DNA of 5,256 nucleotides, from the NCBI GenBank assembly GCA_003512365.1, contig DORI01000100.1:1-5256 (forward strand). The letters are read 5' to 3'. The position numbers and the translations under genes were made by a program. This DNA comes from Crocinitomicaceae bacterium (GTDB taxonomy: Bacteria; Bacteroidota; Bacteroidia; Flavobacteriales_D; Crocinitomicaceae). This document shows, one piece after another, positions 1 through 5,256 of this stretch. Under the pieces are notes generated by a model. It searched no databases. It was not told the DNA's origin and was given only the letters and a program-made list of their open reading frames with translations. How positions within the stretch are numbered: position 1 is the first letter of the stretch; every line of letters starts with the position of its first letter.

Positions 1-644
1 TTTATCCAGATGGTAAAACACTGCAATACGAAGGTCAATTTAAAGATGACAAACCAGTAGGAAAGTTTACGTATTATTCTCCATCAGGAAAGCTGAATGC
101 TGAAATTCAACATGTAACTTCTGAAAAGTCTAAGGCCGTTTTTTATCACGACAATGGCAAAATAATGTCGGAAGGAATGTTTCGCAATAAATTAAAAGAT
201 TCATTGTGGTACAATTACACAAAATTCGGAGAATTGAGCTCAATAGAGCCTTTCAAACTAAATAAATTGAACGGAATTAAACTCATTTTTTATTTAGAAG
301 GGCAGCAGGATAATAAACCTAAAATATTGAGAAAAGAAAGTTACAAGGATAGTTTACTTCATGGACCGTATGAAGCATATTTTACGGATGGTAAATTAAA
401 ACAGAAAGGCTCTTACTCAGCTGGAGTTCCTTCCGGAACATGGGAAGATTACTCTGTTAAGGGAAAGGTATTGAAACGATTTACCTATAAGAATGGCGTA
501 TTACATGGATGGGTTTATCAATTTGATGACAAAGGAGTAGAAATAAACAAGAGATTTTTCAAAAACGGTATATTATTGAAAGAGAAAGAATTGGAAATCT
601 ACTTAAAAGAATGTGAACAAAAAGGCCTTGACCCAGAAAATTAA
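1..644 (+). CDS. MORN/YwqK-type repeat protein, 5'-truncated by the window edge
   Basis: The reading frame is open from base 3 to a TAA at 642-644 and gives 213 visible residues; the true start lies upstream. An ATG at 165 is in frame, but it falls inside a repeat unit and the same pattern continues upstream of it, so it is not the start. The protein consists of degenerate units of about 20-25 residues of the form Y-x-D/N-G-K, then a Gly/Tyr pair, then x-N-G-x-x-x-G-x-W/Y. Examples are YPDGKTLQYEGQF (visible residues 1-13), HDNGKIMSEGMF (48-59), FTDGKLKQKGSYSAGVPSGT (127-146) and YKNGVLHGWVYQFDDKG (162-178). This is the MORN-like repeat of proteins often labelled 'YwqK family antitoxin'. A charged, non-repetitive tail (KEKELEIYLKECEQKG) ends the chain. 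Such proteins are common in Bacteroidota, often exported, and mostly of unknown role. Any signal peptide would lie outside the window. No toxin partner is visible. The repeat family is fairly sure; the function is unknown. Confidence 0.85.
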   Translation, partial: YPDGKTLQYEGQFKDDKPVGKFTYYSPSGKLNAEIQHVTSEKSKAVFYHDNGKIMSEGMFRNKLKDSLWYNYTKFGELSSIEPFKLNKLNGIKLIFYLEGQQDNKPKILRKESYKDSLLHGPYEAYFTDGKLKQKGSYSAGVPSGTWEDYSVKGKVLKRFTYKNGVLHGWVYQFDDKGVEINKRFFKNGILLKEKELEIYLKECEQKGLDPEN

Positions 645-769
645 ACGCTGCAATCTCTTGAATTGTTGACTATATCAATTTTTAAAAAGTCACATAAAAA
701 CCTATAAATTATTGTTTTTTCCAATTTTTATATTTAATAAATTTTATAATAGTCAGAATTTACACAAAG

Positions 770-787
770 CGAAATTTTGTAATTTCG
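770..787. repeat. 7-bp inverted repeat (small hairpin) upstream of the glycosyltransferase
   Basis: CGAAATT at 770-776 and AATTTCG at 781-787 are exact reverse complements around a TTGT loop. The stem is AT-rich and no T-run follows it, so it does not look like an intrinsic terminator. It lies about 58 nt before the TTG start and could be an operator half-site pair, a 5'-UTR stem, or chance in AT-rich DNA. The repeat is seen directly; no role can be assigned. Confidence 0.35.
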
Positions 788-821
788 ACGTAAGAAATAT
801 GAGGAAAATATAGAAAATCTC

Positions 822-831
822 TCAAATTTGA
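822..831. repeat. 10-bp palindrome just upstream of the glycosyltransferase start
   Basis: TCAAATTTGA is a perfect palindrome ending 13 nt before the TTG start at 845. It is short and AT-rich, so chance is a serious alternative. Its position, overlapping the expected ribosome-binding region, is what makes it worth listing. Confidence 0.25.
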
Positions 832-844
832 TAGTTAAATAACA

Positions 845-1990
845 TTGAATAAACAAAAACTTATTTTTTTTTCTTCACTGCCTCCGTTTAGAGGAGGAAT
901 CGCTCAGTTTAGTGAACGACTTTTAAAAGAGCTGGTCAATTCTTATGATGTGATTCCATTTACTTTTAAGTCGCAATATCCGAATTGGTTATTTCCCGGA
1001 AAAACGCAATATAAAACGAACACATTGGGTGATCTTTTCTGTAAAAGAATAGTTTCAACCTTTAATCCCTTTTCGTATTTTACTTCGCTCAAGATAATAA
1101 AAAATGAAAATCCAGATATTTTAGTGATAAATTATTGGATGACATTTATGGCTCCAATGTATGTTTTTTGGGCGAAACGTTTGCCTGAAAGAACGCTAAG
1201 AGTTGCTGTTGTACATAATTTTATTCCGCATGAAAGTCGTTTTTTTGATCGAATATTTAATAATTGGTTTGTAAATAATTTTGATCTTTTTATTGCGCTT
1301 TCCGCTAAAGTTGAGCAAGATATAATCCAAGCAAATCCTAAAGCAAGAGTCTTGCATTTACCCCATCCTTCGTATGATCATTTTCACAACCCGATAGAAA
1401 CATCAAATGCAAGAAAATTACTTAATATTCATAAAGAAAAACATACGCTATTATTTTTTGGAATCATAAGAGAATACAAGGGGTTAGATATTTTAATTAG
1501 AGCATTTTCTTCTCTTCCTTCAACATTTCAACTAGTTATTGCAGGAGAAGTATACGGAAATGATGAAGAATATAAGTTTCTTATAAGTCAATCTAAAAAT
1601 CAACAAATATTTTTATTTAATGAATTCATATCTGATGAAAAAGTGCATCTTTTCTTTTCATCGGCTGATTTATGCGTTTTGCCTTATCGTTCCGGAACAC
1701 AAAGTGGTGTAAAAGCAATTGCAGATCGTATGTTAGTCCCTTGTTTAATTTCGAATGTTGGAGGAATAGCTGAAAAAATTGATAATGATAAAGATGGTTT
1801 TGTTTTAGAGGAATTGAATCCTGGTGCACTCACAAATAGAATAAATGAATTATTTGAAGGAAATTCCATGCAGAAAATTAAAGAAACTCTTCGTTTGAAA
1901 AAAAATAAAGTAGAATCTTCATGGCACTTTTTTGAAGAAAAGATGAAGGAAAAAATTGAAGAAATTTCGCTGATTAACGTTCAAGAGTAA
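845..1990 (+). CDS. GT4-type (GT-B fold) glycosyltransferase, TTG start
   Basis: This is a probable sugar transferase of the GT4/'glycosyl transferases group 1' type, 381 residues, a typical length. It is expected to act in the cytoplasm or at the inner membrane on surface polysaccharide or glycolipid; donor and acceptor cannot be read from the sequence. The N-terminal Rossmann half opens with KLIFFSSLPPFRGGIAQFSE (residues 5-24), whose Gly-Gly loop (17-18) is the usual start of this fold, and has VVHNFIPHE (122-130). The C-terminal half has FFGIIREYKGLDILIRAF (204-221), where R209 and K212 match the diphosphate-binding Arg/Lys pair, then YRSGTQSGVKAIAD (281-294) and NVGGIAEKI (304-312). The classical EX7E motif is not present; TQSG occupies that region, a variant I recall from a GT4 subgroup. 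The start is TTG: the frame has a stop at 836-838, and the first in-frame ATG falls around residue 100, after essential fold elements. No Shine-Dalgarno is seen, but A occurs at -3 and -6. There is no signal peptide or membrane segment. A run of nine T (864-872) crosses codons 7-10. Confidence 0.92.
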   Translation: MNKQKLIFFSSLPPFRGGIAQFSERLLKELVNSYDVIPFTFKSQYPNWLFPGKTQYKTNTLGDLFCKRIVSTFNPFSYFTSLKIIKNENPDILVINYWMTFMAPMYVFWAKRLPERTLRVAVVHNFIPHESRFFDRIFNNWFVNNFDLFIALSAKVEQDIIQANPKARVLHLPHPSYDHFHNPIETSNARKLLNIHKEKHTLLFFGIIREYKGLDILIRAFSSLPSTFQLVIAGEVYGNDEEYKFLISQSKNQQIFLFNEFISDEKVHLFFSSADLCVLPYRSGTQSGVKAIADRMLVPCLISNVGGIAEKIDNDKDGFVLEELNPGALTNRINELFEGNSMQKIKETLRLKKNKVESSWHFFEEKMKEKIEEISLINVQE

Positions 1991-2076
1991 AGTCTTAAAT
2001 TATTCACAATTTATTTGGCATAGAAGGAAGAAAATTCTATATTTGCTCCCTTGAATTTTAACATAAGAACTATACT
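1991..2076 (+). other. Gap between glycosyltransferase and secDF
   Basis: This 86-nt spacer contains no terminator-like stem with a T-run, so read-through from the glycosyltransferase into secDF is possible. It contains a full Bacteroidota-type promoter (see the separate entry), which suggests secDF can be transcribed alone. A 6-bp inverted repeat, ATAGAA (2020-2025) and TTCTAT (2035-2040), lies in the promoter spacer and overlaps the first bases of the -7 box. It is too short to call an operator. Confidence 0.6.
2014..2045 (+). promoter_or_regulatory. Bacteroidota housekeeping-type promoter for secDF
   Basis: TTTG at 2014-2017 (the -33 box) is followed after 20 nt by TATATTTG at 2038-2045, a perfect match to the -7 box TANNTTTG known from Bacteroides and Flavobacterium primary-sigma promoters. 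The spacing fits the published range of about 19-21 nt. Transcription would start near 2050, giving a short leader of roughly 25-30 nt before the ATG at 2077. The match is seen in sequence; promoter activity is inferred. AT-rich DNA produces chance matches, but having both boxes, good spacing and a position just ahead of a gene makes this convincing. Confidence 0.7.
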
Positions 2077-5004
2077 ATGAAGTTGAAAGGATTTTTTTGG
2101 GCGTTGACGATAACATTGGTTGCGGTGTGTATTTACCAACTATCATTTACATGGGTTGCGGTAAATATTGAAAACGATGCAGCGAAAGAGGCAGAGGTAA
2201 AAGCCAAAGAATTACAAAAGAAAGCAAAGCAAACAGGAGACAGTGCCTTACTTCCAAACGGAGTCTATGCGCATTTTAATCAACCTGACGGGATGGATAT
2301 CGCAAAGGCAGCTTTTGTAAATGAAATCCTTAAAAATAAGGCTAAAGAAGAAGTATTTCTAGGAACTGAGTTTGCTGCTGTAAAAAGAAGAGCATTAGCT
2401 TTTGGTCTTGACCTTGTGGGTGGAATGAGCGTAACTATGGAGGTGTCCGTTCCCGAATTGATTCGATCCAATGTAGCCAATCAACGAAATATTGAATTCA
2501 TTAAATCTTTTGATCAAGCAAATAGTAGGTTGATGAACGGAGAGGAGAATTTCCTAGACATTTTTGTGGACGAATACAAGAAAACAAGTAATGGCAAGCC
2601 ACTTAATAAACTTTTTGCAGGATCTAAATTCAAAGGAAAAAAGGATGATGAAATTGTAGCCTATTTTCAAGATGTAATTGATAATTCTATTGACCGAGTT
2701 GAAATGGTACTTGAAAAACGTATCAATCAGTTTGGTGTTGCTCAACCGAATATTCAAAAAGATGCACAAAATAATAGAATTTACATTGAATTACCTGGTG
2801 TGCAAGATGAAGCGACAGTGGCAGAAAAATTAAAATCAACTGCTAATCTTGAATTCTACGCTTTGTATGCCAAACCAGACTTAGGAAAGCAATTTGAAGA
2901 GGCAGACCGAGTTTCGCGACAAAAAGAAAAATCCCTTGCTGAATTAGAAAAGGAAGATACCTTGAACCTAGATAAAGCCAAGGGTGCTGGTAAAGGTTTG
3001 TTCGACTATTTGAAGATTGAAAATATGGGTGGGCCGATCGGTTACGTCGCTCAGAAAGATAAATATGTGGTGGAAACCTTATTAAAAAGAAATGATGTTT
3101 CGCGATCTTTCTCATCAGATATGAAGCTAATGTGGTCTGCCAAGCCGGAAAAAATTGGCGATACGGGTAAAGAAGGTTTTTTCTTGTATGCGGTTGAAGT
3201 TCCAAAAGATAGAGAAGCTGAGGTAAGTGGAAAAGATGTAGATAAGGCCTCCCAAGGATATGATCCTCAGACAGGGAAAATCACTGTTGACCTTGAAATG
3301 ACAGATGAAGGTGCGGTTAATTGGTCCAAAATGACCAAAAAAAACATTGGAAAACCTGTTGCTATTTCAATGGACAACGTGGTATATAGTGCACCAGTGG
3401 TGAACGAAGTTTTAAGCAAGAAATCTCAAATTTCAGGAAATTTTTCATTCGAAGAAGCTAAAGATTTAGCAGGATTACTAAACGGAGGTTCATTGCCCGT
3501 TCCTTGTATAATTGTTGAAAAAACAAAGGTTGGTCCTACTATTGGAGAAGAGAATACACGAGCGGGAATAATTTCATTTGGTATAGCACTACTAGTGGTA
3601 TTTGTTTACATGTATTTTTATTACGGTAAAGCGGGAATTGTTGCAGATATTGCCCTATTTGCAAACATGTTGTTCATTTTCGGAGCTCTTGCTTCTTTTG
3701 GCGCTGTGTTAACATTAGCAGGGATAGCAGGTATCGTTCTTACCATTGGTATGGCAGTAGATGCCAATGTACTTATCTACGAACGTGTGCGCGAAGAACT
3801 TGCCAATGGAAAAGATCAAGAATCTGCGTTAAACGTAGGTTTTAGCAAAGCGCTATCGTCTATTATCGATGCCAATGTTACAACCTTGTTGACGGCTATC
3901 GTATTAAAGATTTTTGGAACTGGACCAATAGAATCATTTGCAACCACACTTATCATAGGTATTTTTTCGTCCGTATTTTCAGCAGTAATTATTTCAAGAT
4001 TGATTTTCACTTGGATGATGGGTAAGAAGCAAACTATTTCTTTTTCTACCAGAATGACGGAGAATGCCTTCAAAAACATTAATATCAATTTTGTAGATAA
4101 AAGAAAGTTGGCCTATTTAATTTCTGGAGCACTAGTGGTTGGTTCGATTATACTTGTTATGACAAAAGGCATCAATCAATCTGTCGAATTTTCGGGTGGT
4201 AGAACGGTACCTGTAACATTTGAAAAATCAGCTTCTGATCAAATCGAAAAAATTAAAGAGAACTTAGCATCTACAATGCCTGGAGCATCAATAGAAGTCA
4301 AAACGAAATCATCAAACAATGTGGTAGAAATTACTACAAATTATTTATTATCTGATCCTGAAGGCGAAGCAAAGGTTAATAAAGCATTAAAGGACGGTTT
4401 AGCATTGTCCGAGGGTGAATTAGGAAAGGCGAAAATAGATTTCGAAAATGACCGTTATGTATCGTCGAATGTAGCAGATCAAATAAAAAGTAGTGCTGTT
4501 ATTTCAATGTCGATTTCATTAGCTATCATCTTCCTTTACATATTTATTCGATTTGGTACTTGGCAATATTCATTAAGTGCAATTATCGCATTATTTCATG
4601 ATGTTATGATTGTCCTAGGTATATTTTCTTTATTCAATGGGATATTACCTTTCAATATGGATATGGATCAAGCCTTGGTGGCAGCATTACTGACGGTGGT
4701 GGGGTATTCAATTAACGACACCGTGGTAGTCTTCGATAGAATTAGAGAAGAATTATCTTGGAAAAAAGATGCAGATTTCAAAGTGGAAATTAATGGCGCA
4801 TTAAATTCGACCTTGTCCAGAACGTTAAATACCTCGTTTACAACAATCATAGTTTTGGTTATTATATTCTTTTTTGGAGGTACGGCTATTAAAGGATTTA
4901 TATTTGCGTTACTTGTGGGAATCGTTGTGGGAACTTATTCCTCATTAATGATTGCGACTCCTTTATTGGTAGACTTTACCAAGAAAATCACTGTTAAGAA
5001 GTAA
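2077..5004 (+). CDS. secDF: Fused protein translocase subunit SecDF
   Basis: SecDF is an inner-membrane, proton-motive-force-driven accessory factor of SecYEG/SecA that helps pull preproteins out on the periplasmic side. The 975-residue chain joins SecD (about 1-655) and SecF (about 666-975), as is usual in Bacteroidota. TM1 lies near residues 5-26. The periplasmic region has GLDLVGG (110-116), RINQFGVAQPNIQ (215-227), LPGVQDE (239-245), a charged insert (about 269-300), SGKDVDKA (384-391) and AISMDNVVYSAP (429-440). VGPT (485-488) leads into TM2-TM6 (about 496-648), with the D4 motif GMAVDANVLIYER containing D562. SecF has TM7 (about 677-697), a second periplasmic domain and TM8-TM12 (about 806-967). 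Its hallmark GYSINDTVVVFDRIREE contains D881, with R915 in SRTLNTS. D562, D881 and R915 correspond to Thermus SecDF Asp340, Asp637 and Arg671; the 34-residue distance between the last two is identical. ATG 2077 is chosen because a stop lies at 2059-2061 and TM1 follows at once. Two SecF-half motifs are atypical: SVEFSGGR (702-709), and no VGPT before TM8. It has its own promoter and terminator. Confidence 0.98.
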   Translation: MKLKGFFWALTITLVAVCIYQLSFTWVAVNIENDAAKEAEVKAKELQKKAKQTGDSALLPNGVYAHFNQPDGMDIAKAAFVNEILKNKAKEEVFLGTEFAAVKRRALAFGLDLVGGMSVTMEVSVPELIRSNVANQRNIEFIKSFDQANSRLMNGEENFLDIFVDEYKKTSNGKPLNKLFAGSKFKGKKDDEIVAYFQDVIDNSIDRVEMVLEKRINQFGVAQPNIQKDAQNNRIYIELPGVQDEATVAEKLKSTANLEFYALYAKPDLGKQFEEADRVSRQKEKSLAELEKEDTLNLDKAKGAGKGLFDYLKIENMGGPIGYVAQKDKYVVETLLKRNDVSRSFSSDMKLMWSAKPEKIGDTGKEGFFLYAVEVPKDREAEVSGKDVDKASQGYDPQTGKITVDLEMTDEGAVNWSKMTKKNIGKPVAISMDNVVYSAPVVNEVLSKKSQISGNFSFEEAKDLAGLLNGGSLPVPCIIVEKTKVGPTIGEENTRAGIISFGIALLVVFVYMYFYYGKAGIVADIALFANMLFIFGALASFGAVLTLAGIAGIVLTIGMAVDANVLIYERVREELANGKDQESALNVGFSKALSSIIDANVTTLLTAIVLKIFGTGPIESFATTLIIGIFSSVFSAVIISRLIFTWMMGKKQTISFSTRMTENAFKNININFVDKRKLAYLISGALVVGSIILVMTKGINQSVEFSGGRTVPVTFEKSASDQIEKIKENLASTMPGASIEVKTKSSNNVVEITTNYLLSDPEGEAKVNKALKDGLALSEGELGKAKIDFENDRYVSSNVADQIKSSAVISMSISLAIIFLYIFIRFGTWQYSLSAIIALFHDVMIVLGIFSLFNGILPFNMDMDQALVAALLTVVGYSINDTVVVFDRIREELSWKKDADFKVEINGALNSTLSRTLNTSFTTIIVLVIIFFFGGTAIKGFIFALLVGIVVGTYSSLMIATPLLVDFTKKITVKK

Positions 5005-5027
5005 TACTGAGGATTTTTAATTAATCG

Positions 5028-5060
5028 AAAGAGGTGCTGTAAGGCACCTCTTTTTTTGTT
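5028..5060 (+). terminator. Intrinsic terminator of secDF
   Basis: AAAGAGGTGC (5028-5037) pairs perfectly with GCACCTCTTT (5044-5053) around the 6-nt loop TGTAAG. The stem runs straight into a T-tract (5051-5057, then GTTTG). It begins 24 nt after the secDF stop codon. The GC-rich stem core with the following U-run is a classic rho-independent terminator; the A-rich 5' side also gives it some function on the minus strand, though no convergent gene is visible. Confidence 0.93.
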
Positions 5061-5234
5061 TGAATAGTTATTCCAAGACATAGTAAGATGTCTATAATAA
5101 GTAGAAAATATTACTTAAGTATTTTAAGTCTTTGAAAAGAGTTTGATCTTTATTTTATTTTACATTTTTTATTAAATCAGTATAATCTTTAAAGAGTAGA
5201 GGAGTGATTAATATATAACATTAACTTCTTTGTA
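5061..5234. other. Non-coding AT-rich tail after secDF
   Basis: No open frame of useful length, RNA gene or promoter with correct spacing is visible on either strand. The stretch carries several small inverted repeats: AGACAT/ATGTCT (5076-5081 and 5088-5093, 6-nt loop), and TACTTAAGTA (5112-5121), which lies within AAAATA/TATTTT arms (5105-5110 and 5120-5125). These are weak and expected in AT-rich DNA. A purine-rich AGAGGAG around 5197-5205 resembles a ribosome-binding site, but no start codon opens a frame after it within the window. Confidence 0.6.
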
Positions 5235-5256
5235 GTCAATATTCTAGAATATTGAC
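5235..5256. repeat. Perfect 22-bp palindrome at the window edge
   Basis: The half-site GTCAATATTCT (5235-5245) is followed immediately by its exact reverse complement (5246-5256), with TTCTAGAA at the centre and no mismatch in 11 pairs. It ends exactly at the last base, so it may extend further; base 5234 is A and its partner is not visible. Possible roles are an operator for a dimeric regulator ahead of the next gene, the stem of a terminator for a convergent gene, or part of a longer inverted repeat. Contig assemblies can also break at such structures. The symmetry is certain; the role is not known. Confidence 0.9.

Larger units (their letters stand above)
645..844. other. AT-rich intergenic region with no clear promoter or terminator
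   Basis: This 200-nt gap lies between the MORN-repeat gene and the glycosyltransferase. All frames are closed by frequent stops; the only nearby ATG (799) opens a four-codon frame ending at 813. No GC-rich stem followed by a T-run is present, so no intrinsic terminator can be called for the upstream gene. Near matches to the Bacteroidota -7 box TANNTTTG occur (TATATTTA at 729-736, TAATTTCG at 780-787), but neither has a TTG/TTTG about 19-21 nt upstream. A promoter for the glycosyltransferase probably lies here, because the gap is long for an operon junction, but I cannot place it. Confidence 0.6.

Noticed and set aside
165..644. A complete 159-residue gene starting at ATG 165
   Set aside because: The frame is open to the start of the window and encodes the same repeat pattern upstream of this Met, so the ATG is internal.
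1..644. Antitoxin of a toxin-antitoxin pair, as the YwqK label would suggest
   Set aside because: The next gene is a glycosyltransferase 200 nt away and no small toxin-like frame is present; the label rests only on repeat similarity.
712..736. Promoter for the glycosyltransferase (TTG at 712-714, TATATTTA at 729-736)
   Set aside because: The spacer is only 14 nt and the -7 box has a mismatch at its last base; it does not fit the expected 19-21 nt spacing.
799..813. Leader peptide (ATG AGG AAA ATA TAG)
   Set aside because: Four codons with no repeated regulatory codon and no attenuator-like stem; most likely chance.
2020..2040. Operator formed by ATAGAA/TTCTAT in the secDF promoter
   Set aside because: Six-base arms with a 9-nt spacer are expected by chance in DNA this AT-rich, and secDF is normally a constitutive gene.
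2843..3205. Minus-strand frame of 120 codons
   Set aside because: It lies entirely inside secDF in antisense, its translation has no recognisable domain, and it has no promoter or ribosome-binding context; it is a shadow of the real gene. The other minus-strand frames inside secDF and the glycosyltransferase are rejected for the same reason.
5076..5128. Cluster of short inverted repeats as a structured RNA or CRISPR-like element
   Set aside because: Stems are 5-10 bp, AT-rich, unevenly spaced and not copies of each other; there are no direct repeats.
5142..5168. Promoter for a downstream gene (TTTG at 5142-5145, TACATTTT at 5161-5168)
   Set aside because: The spacer is 15 nt, the -7 box has a mismatch, and no gene start is visible to the right.

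Overview
The window looks like ordinary chromosomal DNA from a member of the Bacteroidota, probably a flavobacterium-like organism. The evidence is strong AT bias, starts without Shine-Dalgarno sequences (A-rich upstream tracts instead), a single-chain SecDF of about 975 residues, and a textbook Bacteroidota promoter (TTTG, 20-nt spacer, TANNTTTG) in front of it. The genus cannot be fixed from this sequence.

Layout, all genes on the + strand: (1) 1-644 is the 3' part of a MORN/YwqK-type repeat protein whose 5' end lies outside the window. (2) 645-844 is an AT-rich gap with a small hairpin and a short palindrome but no convincing promoter or terminator. (3) 845-1990 is a GT4-type glycosyltransferase that has to start at TTG and carries a 9-T run in codons 7-10. 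(4) 1991-2076 is a short gap holding the secDF promoter. (5) 2077-5004 is a complete secDF, a fused SecD-SecF translocase accessory subunit with 12 predicted membrane segments and the key proton-pathway residues intact. (6) 5028-5060 is a strong intrinsic terminator. (7) 5061-5256 is non-coding AT-rich DNA that ends in a perfect 22-bp palindrome flush with the window edge.

The three genes have no obvious shared pathway. SecDF is a housekeeping export factor with its own promoter and terminator, so it probably forms its own transcription unit, with possible read-through from the glycosyltransferase. The glycosyltransferase probably acts in surface polysaccharide or glycolipid assembly. The MORN-repeat protein has no assignable function. 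I see no CRISPR array, transposase, tRNA, rRNA, toxin-antitoxin pair or defence system, and no convincing undescribed system. The items most worth a second look are the terminal palindrome, the poly-T tract beside the TTG start of the glycosyltransferase, and non-canonical residues at usually conserved positions in the SecF half.
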